Shown here: piece by piece, positions 43,937 through 53,485 of the stretch
Numbering within the stretch: the stretch's first letter is position 1
Layout of the letters: each line of letters starts with the position of its first letter
Origin: Anaerolineales bacterium UBA2181
GTDB lineage: Bacteria > Chloroflexota > Anaerolineae > Promineifilales > UBA4811
Assembly: GCA_002328075.1 (NCBI GenBank)
Contig: DCVT01000011.1
Coordinates: 62,001-126,000, forward strand
Direction of reading: 5' to 3'
Length of the DNA: 64,000 nucleotides
Made by a program: the position numbers and the translations under genes
The notes under the pieces: generated by a model
What the model was told of the DNA's origin: nothing
Seen by the model: the letters and a program-made list of their open reading frames with translations, nothing else
Database searches by the model: none

Positions 43937-46456
43937 ATGCTGGAAGTCGATGACATGATTGAAACCGCCGTTTCTGATTCGACCGACCTCCCGTTAACCG
44001 AAAACGGACTGGCCGTGCTGCAACGGCGCTATCTGCGTCGTGGTCCCGATGGGAATCCGGTGGAGACCCCGTTGGAAATGTTTCGGCGCGTCGCGCATCA
44101 CATTGCCCTGGCGGAGGCACACTTGGGCGGTGTGGTGGAGGTGCAGGAGAGGTTCTTTTTTCGACTATTGACCGAGTTTCGCTTTTTCCCCAACAGCCCA
44201 ACGTTCACCGGCGCCGGCACCCCGCTGGGGCAGTTGGCGGCGTGTTTTGTCCTGCCAGTGGACGACGACATGGGACGAAGCGGCTCGGGCATCTTTCAGA
44301 CGCTGCGGGACGCTGCCCTCATCCAACAGACTGGCGGCGGGAATGGCTTTTCGTTTTCACGCCTGCGGCCCAAAGGTTCGCTGGTACATTCCAGCGCCGG
44401 CGAGGCGACCGGCCCAGTTGGTTTCTTGCGCGTGTATGACCAGGCCTTTGGCGAGATTGCTCAGGGTGGTGTTCGGCGCGGTGCCAACATGGCCGTGCTC
44501 AATGTCGGGCATCCGGACATCCTCGAATTTGTCACCTGCAAGACTGATGAAAACCACATCACCAATTTCAACATCTCGGTGGCGATCACGGACTCGTTCA
44601 TGCGGGCGGTCAAGAATGACGAAGAGTGGCAGCTCTGCTTCCCGGACGTGGAGAACCCCGACTTTCCTCAATTTCGGGGAACACTGAACCGGGCATTTCG
44701 CTCGGGAATGCCCATCAGCGTTCATCATCGCATTCCGGCACGGGAGTTGTTTCGCAAGATCGCCCAGCAAACGCACCACAATGGCGAACCGGGCATGTTG
44801 TTTGTCGATGCCATGAACCGCGACAATCCGCTGGCGCACCTGTACGAGATTGAGGCAACCAATCCTTGCGGAGAACAGAGTCTGGGTCCGTATGAGAATT
44901 GCTGCCTGGGCTCCATCAACCTGGCCCGTCACATCCGTTACCGGTTGGATGGACGGCCTGCGGTGGACTGGCCCATGTTGGAACGAACGGTGCACGAGGC
45001 GACACGTTTCCTGGACAACGTGGTGGAAGCCAACGCCTACGTGCCGGCCGTGCCCCAGCTACGGGAGGCTGCCCTGCGAGCGCGCCGGATTGGTTTGGGG
45101 ATCATGGGCTTGGGCGACCTGATGTACCACCTGGGTGTCCGTTATGGCAGCGCGCGCGGTCGGGAACTGGCTGGGCAAGTGATGGAGTTTGTTCGCTTCC
45201 AGGCAATGCGCGCCAGTGTAGAGCTGGCTCGTGAGCGGGGGCCATTTCCAGCCATTGTCGGAAGCTGCTATGACCCAGACCGCTTTTCCTGGATTCCACC
45301 CAAACCGCTGGAGCCCTATGAGACAGACTGGGGCCGGCCGCCGTTGGATTGGAACCGGGTGGTGCAGGGGATACAAACCCACGGTATCCGGAACGCTGCC
45401 CAGACGACCATTGCCCCCACGGGTACGATTGCTACCGTGGCAGGTTGTGAAGCCTATGGTTGCGAACCTGTTTTCGCACTGGCCTACACGCGCCACGTGG
45501 ATGACAATGGTCGTGACTTGGAGTTGACCTACGCCAGCCCGCTTTTTGTGTCCGCCTTGGAGCGGTCGGTTGCCGACCCGCTGGTGCGGCATCAGATCGT
45601 GCAGCAAGTGCTGTCGAACGGCAGTTGTCAGCACGTGGCGGATGCGCCGGCCGAGGTTCGCGAGACGTTTGTGGTTGCCGGTGACCTGGCGATCGAAGAG
45701 CACATTGGGATGCAAGCGGCGCTGCAGGTGTTTGTGGACAATAGCATCTCCAAGACCATTAACGCCCCAGCAACCACAACGGTGGAGGAGATCGAAAAGG
45801 CCTACATGCGTGGTTGGGAGCTGGGCTGCAAAGGGATGACCGTCTATGTGACCGGCTCCCGCGAAAAGGTGGTTCTGGAGACCAAGCAGACGGCCAGGTC
45901 GCGTGAGGTTCAGGGAGAACCCCTGACGTTGTGGCCGGAACCCAAGAAACCCCGACCGCAAGTGCTCACCGGCCGCACGTATCGGGTCGGCACGCCCATA
46001 GGTACAGCCTACATCACCGTCAATGAGAGCGGTGACGGAAACCCGTTCGAGGTGTTTATTCACACCACCAAGGCCGGCTCGGAGGCGTACGCAGTCTCGG
46101 AGGCGACTGGACGATTGCTCTCGTATATCCTGCGTCTGACCTCACCGGTCGAACCGCGGAAGAGACTCGGCGAAGTGATTCGCCAGCTCTCAGGCATCGG
46201 TGGAGCGCATTCGATGGGTTTTGGGCCGAACCGGGTACTTTCGCTGCCAGACGGCATCGCGCGCGCATTGGACGACTATTTGAACGAAAGCAACCGGGAT
46301 GACATGGTGCAATCCGATATTGGATTGGGTGATGCTGCCAAGCCTCTGCAGATGCCGCTGGCGATTGGTGACCTGTGCCCGGAATGTGGGCAGGCGGCGG
46401 TGGTGAACGAAGAGGGATGCCGCAAGTGTTACGACTGTGGCTTTAGTGAATGCTAA
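43937..46456 (+). CDS. nrdJ: adenosylcobalamin-dependent ribonucleotide reductase (class II)
   Basis: Makes deoxyribonucleotides using vitamin B12 rather than oxygen. 839 residues: FFPNSPTFTGAGTPLGQLAAC with the first redox Cys, GGGNGFSFSRLRPKG, NPCGEQSLGPYENCCLGSIN (the NPCGE active-site Cys/Glu), IAPTGTIATVAGCEAYG, and a C-terminal CPECG...CYDCG zinc-ribbon/redox tail. ATG 43937 with GGAGG seven bases upstream is chosen over TTG 43907. No intein is seen. A cobalamin supply is implied. Confidence 0.95.
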   Translation: MLEVDDMIETAVSDSTDLPLTENGLAVLQRRYLRRGPDGNPVETPLEMFRRVAHHIALAEAHLGGVVEVQERFFFRLLTEFRFFPNSPTFTGAGTPLGQLAACFVLPVDDDMGRSGSGIFQTLRDAALIQQTGGGNGFSFSRLRPKGSLVHSSAGEATGPVGFLRVYDQAFGEIAQGGVRRGANMAVLNVGHPDILEFVTCKTDENHITNFNISVAITDSFMRAVKNDEEWQLCFPDVENPDFPQFRGTLNRAFRSGMPISVHHRIPARELFRKIAQQTHHNGEPGMLFVDAMNRDNPLAHLYEIEATNPCGEQSLGPYENCCLGSINLARHIRYRLDGRPAVDWPMLERTVHEATRFLDNVVEANAYVPAVPQLREAALRARRIGLGIMGLGDLMYHLGVRYGSARGRELAGQVMEFVRFQAMRASVELARERGPFPAIVGSCYDPDRFSWIPPKPLEPYETDWGRPPLDWNRVVQGIQTHGIRNAAQTTIAPTGTIATVAGCEAYGCEPVFALAYTRHVDDNGRDLELTYASPLFVSALERSVADPLVRHQIVQQVLSNGSCQHVADAPAEVRETFVVAGDLAIEEHIGMQAALQVFVDNSISKTINAPATTTVEEIEKAYMRGWELGCKGMTVYVTGSREKVVLETKQTARSREVQGEPLTLWPEPKKPRPQVLTGRTYRVGTPIGTAYITVNESGDGNPFEVFIHTTKAGSEAYAVSEATGRLLSYILRLTSPVEPRKRLGEVIRQLSGIGGAHSMGFGPNRVLSLPDGIARALDDYLNESNRDDMVQSDIGLGDAAKPLQMPLAIGDLCPECGQAAVVNEEGCRKCYDCGFSEC

Positions 46457-47073
46457 ACGGCGCTACAGCCATGGAGACGCAAGTCAATTGCATCCTCTTT
46501 GGTGGGCCCGGCCCGTTCAACACGATTCGGACGCTGGAACTGGCAGCCAACCGGGCCAAGGAGTTGAGCATCGAAACCCTGCTGGTGGCCACCAGCAGCG
46601 GCGCGACGGGCTTGGAGGCGGTGCGCCGGTTCTCCGGGAGGCGGGTGATTGCGGTCACGCATTCGACCGGCTTTACCGGGGCGAATGTGCAGGAGCTCCG
46701 GCCGGAGTGCCGCCAGGGCATTGAAGAGGCCGGAGGATGCATTCTTACCTGTCAACATGCCTTTGGCGGGGTTGGCCGGGCGGTTCGCCGTAAACTGGAT
46801 ACCTACCAAATCGACGAGATCATGGCCTTCACGCTCCGGCTGCTGGGTGAGGGGTTCAAGGTCGTGGTGGAGATTGCCCTGATGGCGGCGGACGCCGGCC
46901 TGGTTCGCACCGATGTGCCGGTCATCAGCATCGCAGGCACCGGCCGGGGGGCAGACACCGCGGTTGTGCTGCGACCCGCCAACGCGCAGAGCTTTTTCGA
47001 CCTGCGGCTGCTCGAGATCATCTGCCTGCCCGCTCCGGCGCACACGCTTTTCCAAGTTGGCCATCAGGGATAG
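46450..47073 (+). CDS. stand-alone pyruvate kinase alpha/beta-domain protein
   Basis: 207 residues matching only the C-terminal alpha/beta domain of pyruvate kinase: TLELAANRAKELSIETLLVATSSGATGLEAVRRFSG with the phosphate-binding loop region, then VIAVTHSTGFTGANVQELRPE. The catalytic barrel is absent, so it is not a pyruvate kinase. Such proteins are scattered in bacteria and archaea without an assigned role. ATG 46450 overlaps the nrdJ stop; ATG 46471 is an alternative start. Confidence 0.75.
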   Translation: MLNGATAMETQVNCILFGGPGPFNTIRTLELAANRAKELSIETLLVATSSGATGLEAVRRFSGRRVIAVTHSTGFTGANVQELRPECRQGIEEAGGCILTCQHAFGGVGRAVRRKLDTYQIDEIMAFTLRLLGEGFKVVVEIALMAADAGLVRTDVPVISIAGTGRGADTAVVLRPANAQSFFDLRLLEIICLPAPAHTLFQVGHQG

Positions 47074-47198
47074 GCAAAGTCCGAGCCTCCCCGGCCGCGT
47101 GTGCCGGTGCGGGCAGTGTTTGGGTGCGTTGCCGGGAGTCTGACGCCAATGCTGCAAGATCCGGATGGACATTGTGTCGAGGGGGAGCGCCAAGTTCC

Positions 47199-47897
47199 GT
47201 GAGACCGGTTCGCGAGGTGAGCAGCCGACCTCTCCAGATCGACAAGATCGTTCGGACTGGTCGCAAGACGCTGGCGCTGGTCGTGGACAGCCAGGGAAGG
47301 CTCGTTGTCCGCGCGCCGCTGCGGCTGCCGCGAGCCGACATTGTGGAGTTTGTCAACCGGCAAGCAGATTGGATTCGTTCCCGCCAGGATCGGGTCCTGG
47401 CCATGCGACGGGAGGCGGTGCCCAAGAGGTTCGTGGACGGGGAGTGCTTCCTGTACCTGGGCAAGAGCTACCCTCTGCGGATTGTGACGCGTGCTGCGCA
47501 ACCCCTGTTGCTGGGTCAGTCGTTTGAACTTGACCGGGCAGCCAGGCCGCAGGCCCGATCTGTGTTTGAGGACTGGTACCGTCGCCAGGCTCGGCAGGTC
47601 ATCATCGGGTTGGTGGCTCGGCATCCCAACGCGTCGGCCGGGCTGAAATCGATCCGCATCACCTCCGCGCGCACCCGATTCGGCTCGTGCAGCAGCCTCG
47701 CTACCTTGAGTTTTCCGTGGCGATTGGTGATGGCCCCACTGGAGGTGGTGGATTACGTGGTGGTGCACGAGCTGGTTCACCTCTCCGTCAAGAACCACTC
47801 GAGGGCGTTTTGGCTGCGCGTCGAGTCCTTGCTGCCAGACTATCGGGTGCGGCGCGATTGGCTTCGTGCCAACGGGCACCGGCTGCGGTTAGATTAG
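47199..47897 (+). CDS. YgjP-like (DUF45) zinc metallopeptidase
   Basis: A 232-residue protein with the YgjP/WLM-type signature: RTRFGSCSSLATLSFPWRLVMAP, then VVVHELVHLSVKNHSRAFW (zinc motif HELVH 190-194 with N199-H200). The GTG start at 47199 has GGGGGAG about 11 bases upstream; the frame extends to 47124 without support. The cellular substrate is unknown for the family. Confidence 0.87.
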   Translation: MRPVREVSSRPLQIDKIVRTGRKTLALVVDSQGRLVVRAPLRLPRADIVEFVNRQADWIRSRQDRVLAMRREAVPKRFVDGECFLYLGKSYPLRIVTRAAQPLLLGQSFELDRAARPQARSVFEDWYRRQARQVIIGLVARHPNASAGLKSIRITSARTRFGSCSSLATLSFPWRLVMAPLEVVDYVVVHELVHLSVKNHSRAFWLRVESLLPDYRVRRDWLRANGHRLRLD

Positions 47898-48243
47898 GTT
47901 GCAGCAGCGATCATCATTCGGAGGGCCGGCAGGGACGGTTGCGTCGTCGCGCTGGTACCGGCCGGCACCTACCTGGTTCGCCGGGCAGGCGCGGGATGCG
48001 GCCAATCAGGTGGATGATTGGCCGCCAGAGTGCGGGCCGGGCGGGCGGCAGCAAGGCCTTGTTCTCCAGAGGGAGAGGGCTGCTGCAGATTCGCCTGGCA
48101 GCAGGCTGACGGCAGGCCCCGGTACGCAGGATGGCAAAGGAGGTGGGTTTGTTCCTCACCTCGCGGCGGCCCGTCCGGTTGGATGAGAACACCTTTGCAG
48201 CCGGGAAGCGTGCCGACTGCTGGTGACGCGTGAAGCGAAATGA
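47898..48243. other. intergenic stretch, no gene seen
   Basis: GC-rich sequence after the metallopeptidase stop. Open frames exist on both strands but have no ribosome-binding site, no recognisable domain and Gly/Arg-rich composition. It ends at a strong bidirectional terminator. Confidence 0.6.
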
Positions 48244-48275
48244 AAAAGAGGGAAGGGACACCCCTTCCCTCTTTT
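48244..48275. terminator. bidirectional intrinsic terminator
   Basis: A perfect 14-bp stem, AAAAGAGGGAAGGG (48244-48257) with CCCTTCCCTCTTTT (48262-48275), loop ACAC. It has A/T ends on both sides, so it can terminate the plus-strand metallopeptidase transcript and the minus-strand nucleotidase transcript. Confidence 0.9.
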
Positions 48276-48306
48276 ATGTTGCCCGATCAGAGCAGCGCAG
48301 TCAGCG

Positions 48307-51300
48307 CTACTTGCTGATGATGGGGAGGTAACTGTACCAGAATGTGGTCGACTGGAAGATCAAGCGACCCTCGATGGCGGGGGAGATGATCTCCTGATCC
48401 TGGATGTAGTGGATGACCGCATCCCGGACGTAGAACTGGGTGTCGTGGACGATCTGGTCCAGAGGCCAGAGGGAGACACCGCCGTCGTTAAAGTTGCACG
48501 ACCCGGCTGCCAGATAGTTGACGGTGGAGACGAGGTAGTAGGTGCTGGCGTCGTTGAAATCGACCGGCACGCCGTTGATCACCAGCGAGGCCACGTTCTG
48601 CCCATTGGGCAGTTGTGGGTGGCTGTCACGGTAGGTGATCTGTCCGACGTCGTTGATGTCCAACATGCAGGTGGTATAGTAGGAATAGCCACCATAGCCG
48701 GATACGTACTTGTAGTAGTAATAGTTGCGGTAACCACGCTCGAGGACCTGCTTGAGTTGGGGCCCGTTCATCTGCATGGTGACCAACGAGTTTTCGTAGG
48801 GCATGAGGGTGAACATGTCGGCCACCTTGAGCTCAACTGGGCTGGCAGGCGTGGCGCCGTCAGCGACCTTGCGATTGGTCATGGCGCCGGAGATGTGAAA
48901 GTCGACGTTGATGCCGTTGGCCGCGAGTTCAGCGACGGAGGCGTCGGCCTGCAAGTTGGCGGCGTTGGTCTCCTGGATGAAGGCGGTGAGGGCATCGATG
49001 GGAGCGGTGGTCTGGCCAAGGACGGTGTTGTTGTAGGCGTTGAGCTTGACCACGTACGGGTCGACGATGGCCTTGATGCGTGCGTCTTCGGCCGTGTCTG
49101 AGGCGACGGTCTGGTAGCGGCCGGCGCGGGCGACGACCTCATAGCCTCCGCCAACGCTAGTGCGCATACCGAGGATGACCTGGCCGAGGGTGTTGTTGTA
49201 GCGGTAGGCTTGGTTGACGATGACGGGGGTGTTGTCGGGACCGCCGATGATGGCGGGCAGGTACTTGTAGGCGCCAAACCCGGTGGCGGGGTTGGTGTGG
49301 CTGTGGGAACCGATGACGGCATCGATACCACCGGCGCGTTGGGCGAGGTTGGTATCGACCTTGTCGTCGACCTCGACGCTGGCGGGATTTTCGGTAAAGC
49401 CGATGTGGGTGAGGGCGATGACGGCGTCATTGGTTGCGGCCAACGCGGGCCCGCGGGTCTCGGCCTCGGTGAGGGGATTGGTGAAGGTGAGGCCGACGAT
49501 GTTGCTGGGCAACTCATAGTTGGGTACGCGGTGGTTGCCGATGCCAAGGACGGCGATCTGGATGTCCTCGCCCATAACCTCACCGGGCACGGTGACCTCA
49601 ACATAGGGCAGGACGCCGACGTCGTCCAGGCCGTAGCGGCCGTCATCCAGGAGGTTGGCCTGGAGGACGGGGAAGTTGGCCTGGCTGAGGACGTTGGTAA
49701 AGACCTGGTTGCCAAAGTTGAACTCGTGGTTACCGAGGGTCATGGCGGTGTAGGTCATGGCGTTCATGGCCGCCATCATCGGGTGGGTGGTCAGCGTCCC
49801 GGTTAGAATCGTGCCATCGGCAGCATAGCCCAGCGGGGCGGTGCGGTAGTAGTACATCATGGAATCGCCCTGGATCTGGTCACCGGCATTGAGCAGCAAG
49901 CTGCGATCGGGGTTGTGGGCGCGTTCCTGGGCGATGAGGGTGGCCAACTGGGTATAGCCGACATAGGCGCCCTTGGCGAGGTTGCCGTGGGAGTCGTTGT
50001 GGTGGAGGATGGTGACCGGGATGATGCTACCGCCGGCGTTATCGCCGTCGCGGGTGATGCGGCCGTCGAGGACGCCGTTGTAGGGGGTGCCGATGGTGTA
50101 GGTCGCGGCCACCCAGCGCTCGACGCCGTCCAGCATGTCACCCCAGTAAGAGATGTTGGTCATGTACTTGAATGGCGTAAAGCCATCCTGACCGGCTGGG
50201 GCGAGGAACTCGTTGGTGGCGACGCGATAGGTCTGGGTCATGACCAGGGGCTCCCAGTCCAGGGTGTCGGGGTCGTAGACGGTGATGTCAAAGGCGCCCC
50301 AGGCCCATGGCTGCGGGCCGGGGAGGGCGTCGGAGTAGCGATAAAAGCTATGGCGAATGCCGGCCACCTGGAGGGCACCCTTGAAGAGGGTGGCGCTCTG
50401 GTTGAGGAGGTCCTGGATTTGTGCGCCGGTCATGTTGCCGACGACGGTGGCGTTGCCAAAGGGCAGGACGCTGTACAAGAGGCCGTGGGTGAGGGTGAAC
50501 GGGGCGACGCCGCCGGTGAGGATGTCAGCGCGGAGGCCGCCGGGGTTGTTGAACACCATGTCCACGTCGTTGAGGGGCTCAGCGTCGTTATTGAGGTCAA
50601 AGTAGATGGAGTCGTTGACAAACTTGCCCATCAGGCCATCGCCGTCATAGAAGCGTGTCAGGTCGACGTTGGTGAAACCGACGACGCGGTTGATCTCGGA
50701 CTGGTACCAGGGGTCGCTGGCCCACAGGGTGATGCGGGCCTTGACGTCCGGATCCTCTGGGCCAGAGGTGCTGACTGTCAATCGCTGCCAGTTGATGGTC
50801 GCCGCACCAGTATAGCGATTGACGGCGACGTCGGCGCGGCCGACCTTGCGGCCGGCATAGTGGGCCTGGACGACCAGGGTGTTGCCGACGAGGGTTGGGG
50901 CGGCGAGGTCGGTGTGGCTGTGCCCGCCGATGATGAGGTCGGCCGGGGTGCCGGCGGTAATCAGCCGTTGAGCCATGGTCTTGTCGCCGTAGAAGGAAAA
51001 GCCATAGCCGAGGCCGCCATCATCAAAACCAATATGGCTCAGGACAACCAGGACATCGGCGCCGGCTGCCATGACGTCAGCATAGTGGTGGCTGATGGAT
51101 TGGGCCGGATCCTTGAAGCAGAGGCCTTCGGTGGCGGAGGCAATGGTGATGTAGGGGGTCTCCTGGGAGGTGACACCGACCAGACCGATGACGACCTGAT
51201 TGCCGGCTGAGCCGACGGTCATGGTCATCCAGGGGCTGGCAAAGGCGGGTGGGGTCCAACCCGCGGTGGCGCAGTTGCCGGTGTCATTGACCACGATGTT

Positions 51301-51777
51301 GGAGGAGACAAAGGGGAACTCGGCCTGGTCAACCCGGTCGGCGAGGACGGTCTTGCCCCAGTCGAACTCGTGGTTGCCAAAGGTAGCGGCGTCGTACCCC
51401 ACCAGGTTGTACACGTCCATGGTGGATTCACCCTGGAAGAGGTTGGAGAGCAGGGTGCCCTGCATGAAATCCCCAGCATCGAACAGGGCGACGTTGTCGG
51501 CACCGACGGCGGTGCGAACGCCGTTGATCACCGCGGCCGTGCGGGCCATGCCGGGGTTGCTGCCCGAGAGCTCCAGGTTGCCGTGAAAGTCGTTGGTGTG
51601 CAGCAACGTCACCGTTGCCAAGGTATCAGGTGCGCGGTTTGGGGACTCCAAGCCGGCGCTTGCCACAGGAGCGGCCGATTCACCCGGCGTCCGGGCAAAG
51701 CTGACCGCCAAGGGCGACACCAGGATCGCCATGAGCACGAAAACGGAGACTAACGGAAACGAGCGGTTTTTTCCCAC
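48307..51777 (-). CDS. secreted protein with two tandem 5'-nucleotidase units
   Basis: A 1156-residue exported protein that releases phosphate from nucleotides outside the cell. After a signal peptide (about 1-29) come two complete units. Unit 1 has metallophosphatase motifs HTNDFHGNLE, DAGDFMQG, GNHEFDWG and GGHSHTD, and a 5'-nucleotidase C-terminal domain to about residue 575. Unit 2 repeats these as HHNDSHGNLA, NAGDQIQG, GNHEFNFG and GSHSHTN, with its own C-terminal domain. The last residues are YSYLPIISK. The GTG start has GGAGGGAG seven bases upstream. Each unit keeps its metal ligands, so both may be active. Confidence 0.9.
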   Translation of the reverse strand: MGKNRSFPLVSVFVLMAILVSPLAVSFARTPGESAAPVASAGLESPNRAPDTLATVTLLHTNDFHGNLELSGSNPGMARTAAVINGVRTAVGADNVALFDAGDFMQGTLLSNLFQGESTMDVYNLVGYDAATFGNHEFDWGKTVLADRVDQAEFPFVSSNIVVNDTGNCATAGWTPPAFASPWMTMTVGSAGNQVVIGLVGVTSQETPYITIASATEGLCFKDPAQSISHHYADVMAAGADVLVVLSHIGFDDGGLGYGFSFYGDKTMAQRLITAGTPADLIIGGHSHTDLAAPTLVGNTLVVQAHYAGRKVGRADVAVNRYTGAATINWQRLTVSTSGPEDPDVKARITLWASDPWYQSEINRVVGFTNVDLTRFYDGDGLMGKFVNDSIYFDLNNDAEPLNDVDMVFNNPGGLRADILTGGVAPFTLTHGLLYSVLPFGNATVVGNMTGAQIQDLLNQSATLFKGALQVAGIRHSFYRYSDALPGPQPWAWGAFDITVYDPDTLDWEPLVMTQTYRVATNEFLAPAGQDGFTPFKYMTNISYWGDMLDGVERWVAATYTIGTPYNGVLDGRITRDGDNAGGSIIPVTILHHNDSHGNLAKGAYVGYTQLATLIAQERAHNPDRSLLLNAGDQIQGDSMMYYYRTAPLGYAADGTILTGTLTTHPMMAAMNAMTYTAMTLGNHEFNFGNQVFTNVLSQANFPVLQANLLDDGRYGLDDVGVLPYVEVTVPGEVMGEDIQIAVLGIGNHRVPNYELPSNIVGLTFTNPLTEAETRGPALAATNDAVIALTHIGFTENPASVEVDDKVDTNLAQRAGGIDAVIGSHSHTNPATGFGAYKYLPAIIGGPDNTPVIVNQAYRYNNTLGQVILGMRTSVGGGYEVVARAGRYQTVASDTAEDARIKAIVDPYVVKLNAYNNTVLGQTTAPIDALTAFIQETNAANLQADASVAELAANGINVDFHISGAMTNRKVADGATPASPVELKVADMFTLMPYENSLVTMQMNGPQLKQVLERGYRNYYYYKYVSGYGGYSYYTTCMLDINDVGQITYRDSHPQLPNGQNVASLVINGVPVDFNDASTYYLVSTVNYLAAGSCNFNDGGVSLWPLDQIVHDTQFYVRDAVIHYIQDQEIISPAIEGRLIFQSTTFWYSYLPIISK

Positions 51778-51885
51778 GATTTACTCCCTCCTTACATCCA
51801 ACCAAAAACAACGATACACAGTGAGGATTCAGTCTATTTGATTGCCCACGTGGTTGCCGGAGCAATGCAACCTTCGTACCACTCT

Positions 51886-51914
51886 ATCATATCCACAACC
51901 CGCAAATCTGGCAA
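51886..51914 (-). promoter_or_regulatory. promoter of the double 5'-nucleotidase gene
   Basis: The minus strand reads TTGCCA (51914-51909), 17 bases, TATGAT (51891-51886), about 109 bases before the GTG start. Confidence 0.65.
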
Positions 51915-52259
51915 GCAAAAAGCGACAAATCTGTGATGAACTGGCACATTCGTTTGGCGTTCAGCACCTTGATGGCGGGATCCGTTGGCGAATGGTCCTT
52001 GTCGAGGCGAACACCAGGGTTCACATGATCAGAAGCGGCGGGCTTTTTCCTGGGTAGCAGTCGAGACGCGACCATCGACAGCAGCGAGACCTATCGTTCA
52101 ACGGACTCCGTGTCTGGCGGCAAGAATCCCATGGGCGGTTTGCCGACTGAATACGCTGGTTGTACCGTCAGGGCGCGGGCCGGCTTGTGCGACAGCGGGG
52201 ACCCCTAGCCCTCTGCTGGGTTTGCGGCGTCCGCGCACGCGCTCCTGACGGTTTGACCA
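51915..52259. other. intergenic stretch, no gene seen
   Basis: Between the two divergent promoters. Frames of 60-85 codons occur on both strands, but none has a ribosome-binding site or recognisable product. No tRNA-like or repeat structure was noticed. Confidence 0.55.
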
Positions 52260-52288
52260 TTGCGTGGCCTGCGGGTCTACGCCATAAT
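52260..52288 (+). promoter_or_regulatory. promoter of the DUF1786 gene
   Basis: TTGCGT (52260-52265), 17 bases, CATAAT (52283-52288). The leader would be only about 17 bases, just enough for the GGAGG before ATG 52312. Confidence 0.55.
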
Positions 52289-52311
52289 TGTCGGCCAGGG
52301 AGGCAAAGACC

Positions 52312-53466
52312 ATGCAAGTGCTGGCAGTTGACATCGGCACCGGAACGCAGGACATTTATCTGTACGATTCGCAGCTGGACCTGGAGAATGGGTACAAGAT
52401 GGTGGCGCCGTCACCGACCATGATCTACCGCCGCCGGATACAACAAGCGACCCGCGAAGGCCGGGCGGTGGTATTGAGCGGTGTCTTGATGGGCGGCGGG
52501 CCCCTGGTTTGGGCGGCCGAAGATCATCTGCGGGCTGGACTGCCCCTGTGGGCGACGCCAGACGCTGCCCGCACCTTTGATGACGACCTGGAGGTCGTGG
52601 AACACAAGTGGGGAGTGTACCTGGTCAGTGAGGAAGAGGCGGAGGCCATCTCGGGTGAACCTCTTCGCCTTTGCCTGGCGGACCTGGACTATGGCAGCAT
52701 AGTGGCCGCGTTTGACCAGTTTGGTTTCTGCCTCCAGCCTGATCTGTTGGCGGTGGCTGTGTTCGACCACGGAGAGGCGCCGCCGCGGGTTTCCGACCGT
52801 GAGTTTCGGTTTGACTACCTGGTGCGCCGGATCAAAACGACAAACCGGTTGAGCGCCTTTGCCTTCCGCGCCGAGGAGATACCGCCCGCCCTGACGCGGC
52901 TTAAGGCAGTAGCTGCATCCGCCGCGAGCACCGCCCAGGCGCAAGTCATGGTGATGGATACGGCCCCGGCAGCCGTGCTGGGCGCCACGCTCGACCCGCA
53001 GGTCGCGCGGCGCATCGCCGGTACCGGAGCGCTGGTGGCGAACCTGGGCAACATGCACACGTTGGTGTTTCGATTGGCCTCCTCTGGGATCGAAGGCGTG
53101 CTGGAACACCACACGGGCCAGCTGACTTGTGGTCGTTTGGACGACCTGATTGAGAGATTGGCGCAGGGCTGCCTGACCCACCAGGAGGTGTTTGACGACC
53201 ATGGGCATGGAGCCCTGCTTCGGGTCGCCTCCTCACTCTCGCATCCGGCCGGTGAGTGGCGCGTGGCGGTGGCCGGTCCCCGCCGCAGCCTGATGGAATC
53301 CAGCCGCCATTGCCTTTATCAGGCGGTGCCGGCGGGTGACATGATGATGGCTGGGTGTCTCGGCATGTTGTGTGCGTTGCCCGACGTGTACCCCGAGTTG
53401 GCCGAGCCAGTAGTGGCGTCGTTGACCGGGCGGCCGGGTCGGCCGCCGTGGGAGCTGAGAGGATGA
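52312..53466 (+). CDS. DUF1786-family protein
   Basis: A 384-residue protein starting MQVLAVDIGTGTQDIYLYD, the N-terminal signature of DUF1786, which resembles the phosphate-1 loop of the ASKHA (sugar kinase/actin) fold. A second glycine-rich segment, GALVANLGNMHTLVF, fits the phosphate-2 position. A GPRRSLM block is near the C-terminus. Members are sometimes annotated as pyruvate formate-lyase activating-like, without evidence visible here (no radical-SAM CxxxCxxC). GGAGG lies nine bases before the ATG. It is 19 bases upstream of a YbaK gene. Confidence 0.75.
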   Translation: MQVLAVDIGTGTQDIYLYDSQLDLENGYKMVAPSPTMIYRRRIQQATREGRAVVLSGVLMGGGPLVWAAEDHLRAGLPLWATPDAARTFDDDLEVVEHKWGVYLVSEEEAEAISGEPLRLCLADLDYGSIVAAFDQFGFCLQPDLLAVAVFDHGEAPPRVSDREFRFDYLVRRIKTTNRLSAFAFRAEEIPPALTRLKAVAASAASTAQAQVMVMDTAPAAVLGATLDPQVARRIAGTGALVANLGNMHTLVFRLASSGIEGVLEHHTGQLTCGRLDDLIERLAQGCLTHQEVFDDHGHGALLRVASSLSHPAGEWRVAVAGPRRSLMESSRHCLYQAVPAGDMMMAGCLGMLCALPDVYPELAEPVVASLTGRPGRPPWELRG

Positions 53467-53485
53467 CCAGTCTTGGGGGCACGAG

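Noticed and set aside
45231..45839. Plus-strand frames inside nrdJ that could suggest a frameshift or intein
   Set aside because: The nrdJ frame is continuous with all motifs in order and normal length.
49915..51210. A 431-codon plus-strand frame
   Set aside because: Antisense to the double 5'-nucleotidase; the product is repetitive Gly/Val/Asp, typical of high-GC antisense frames.
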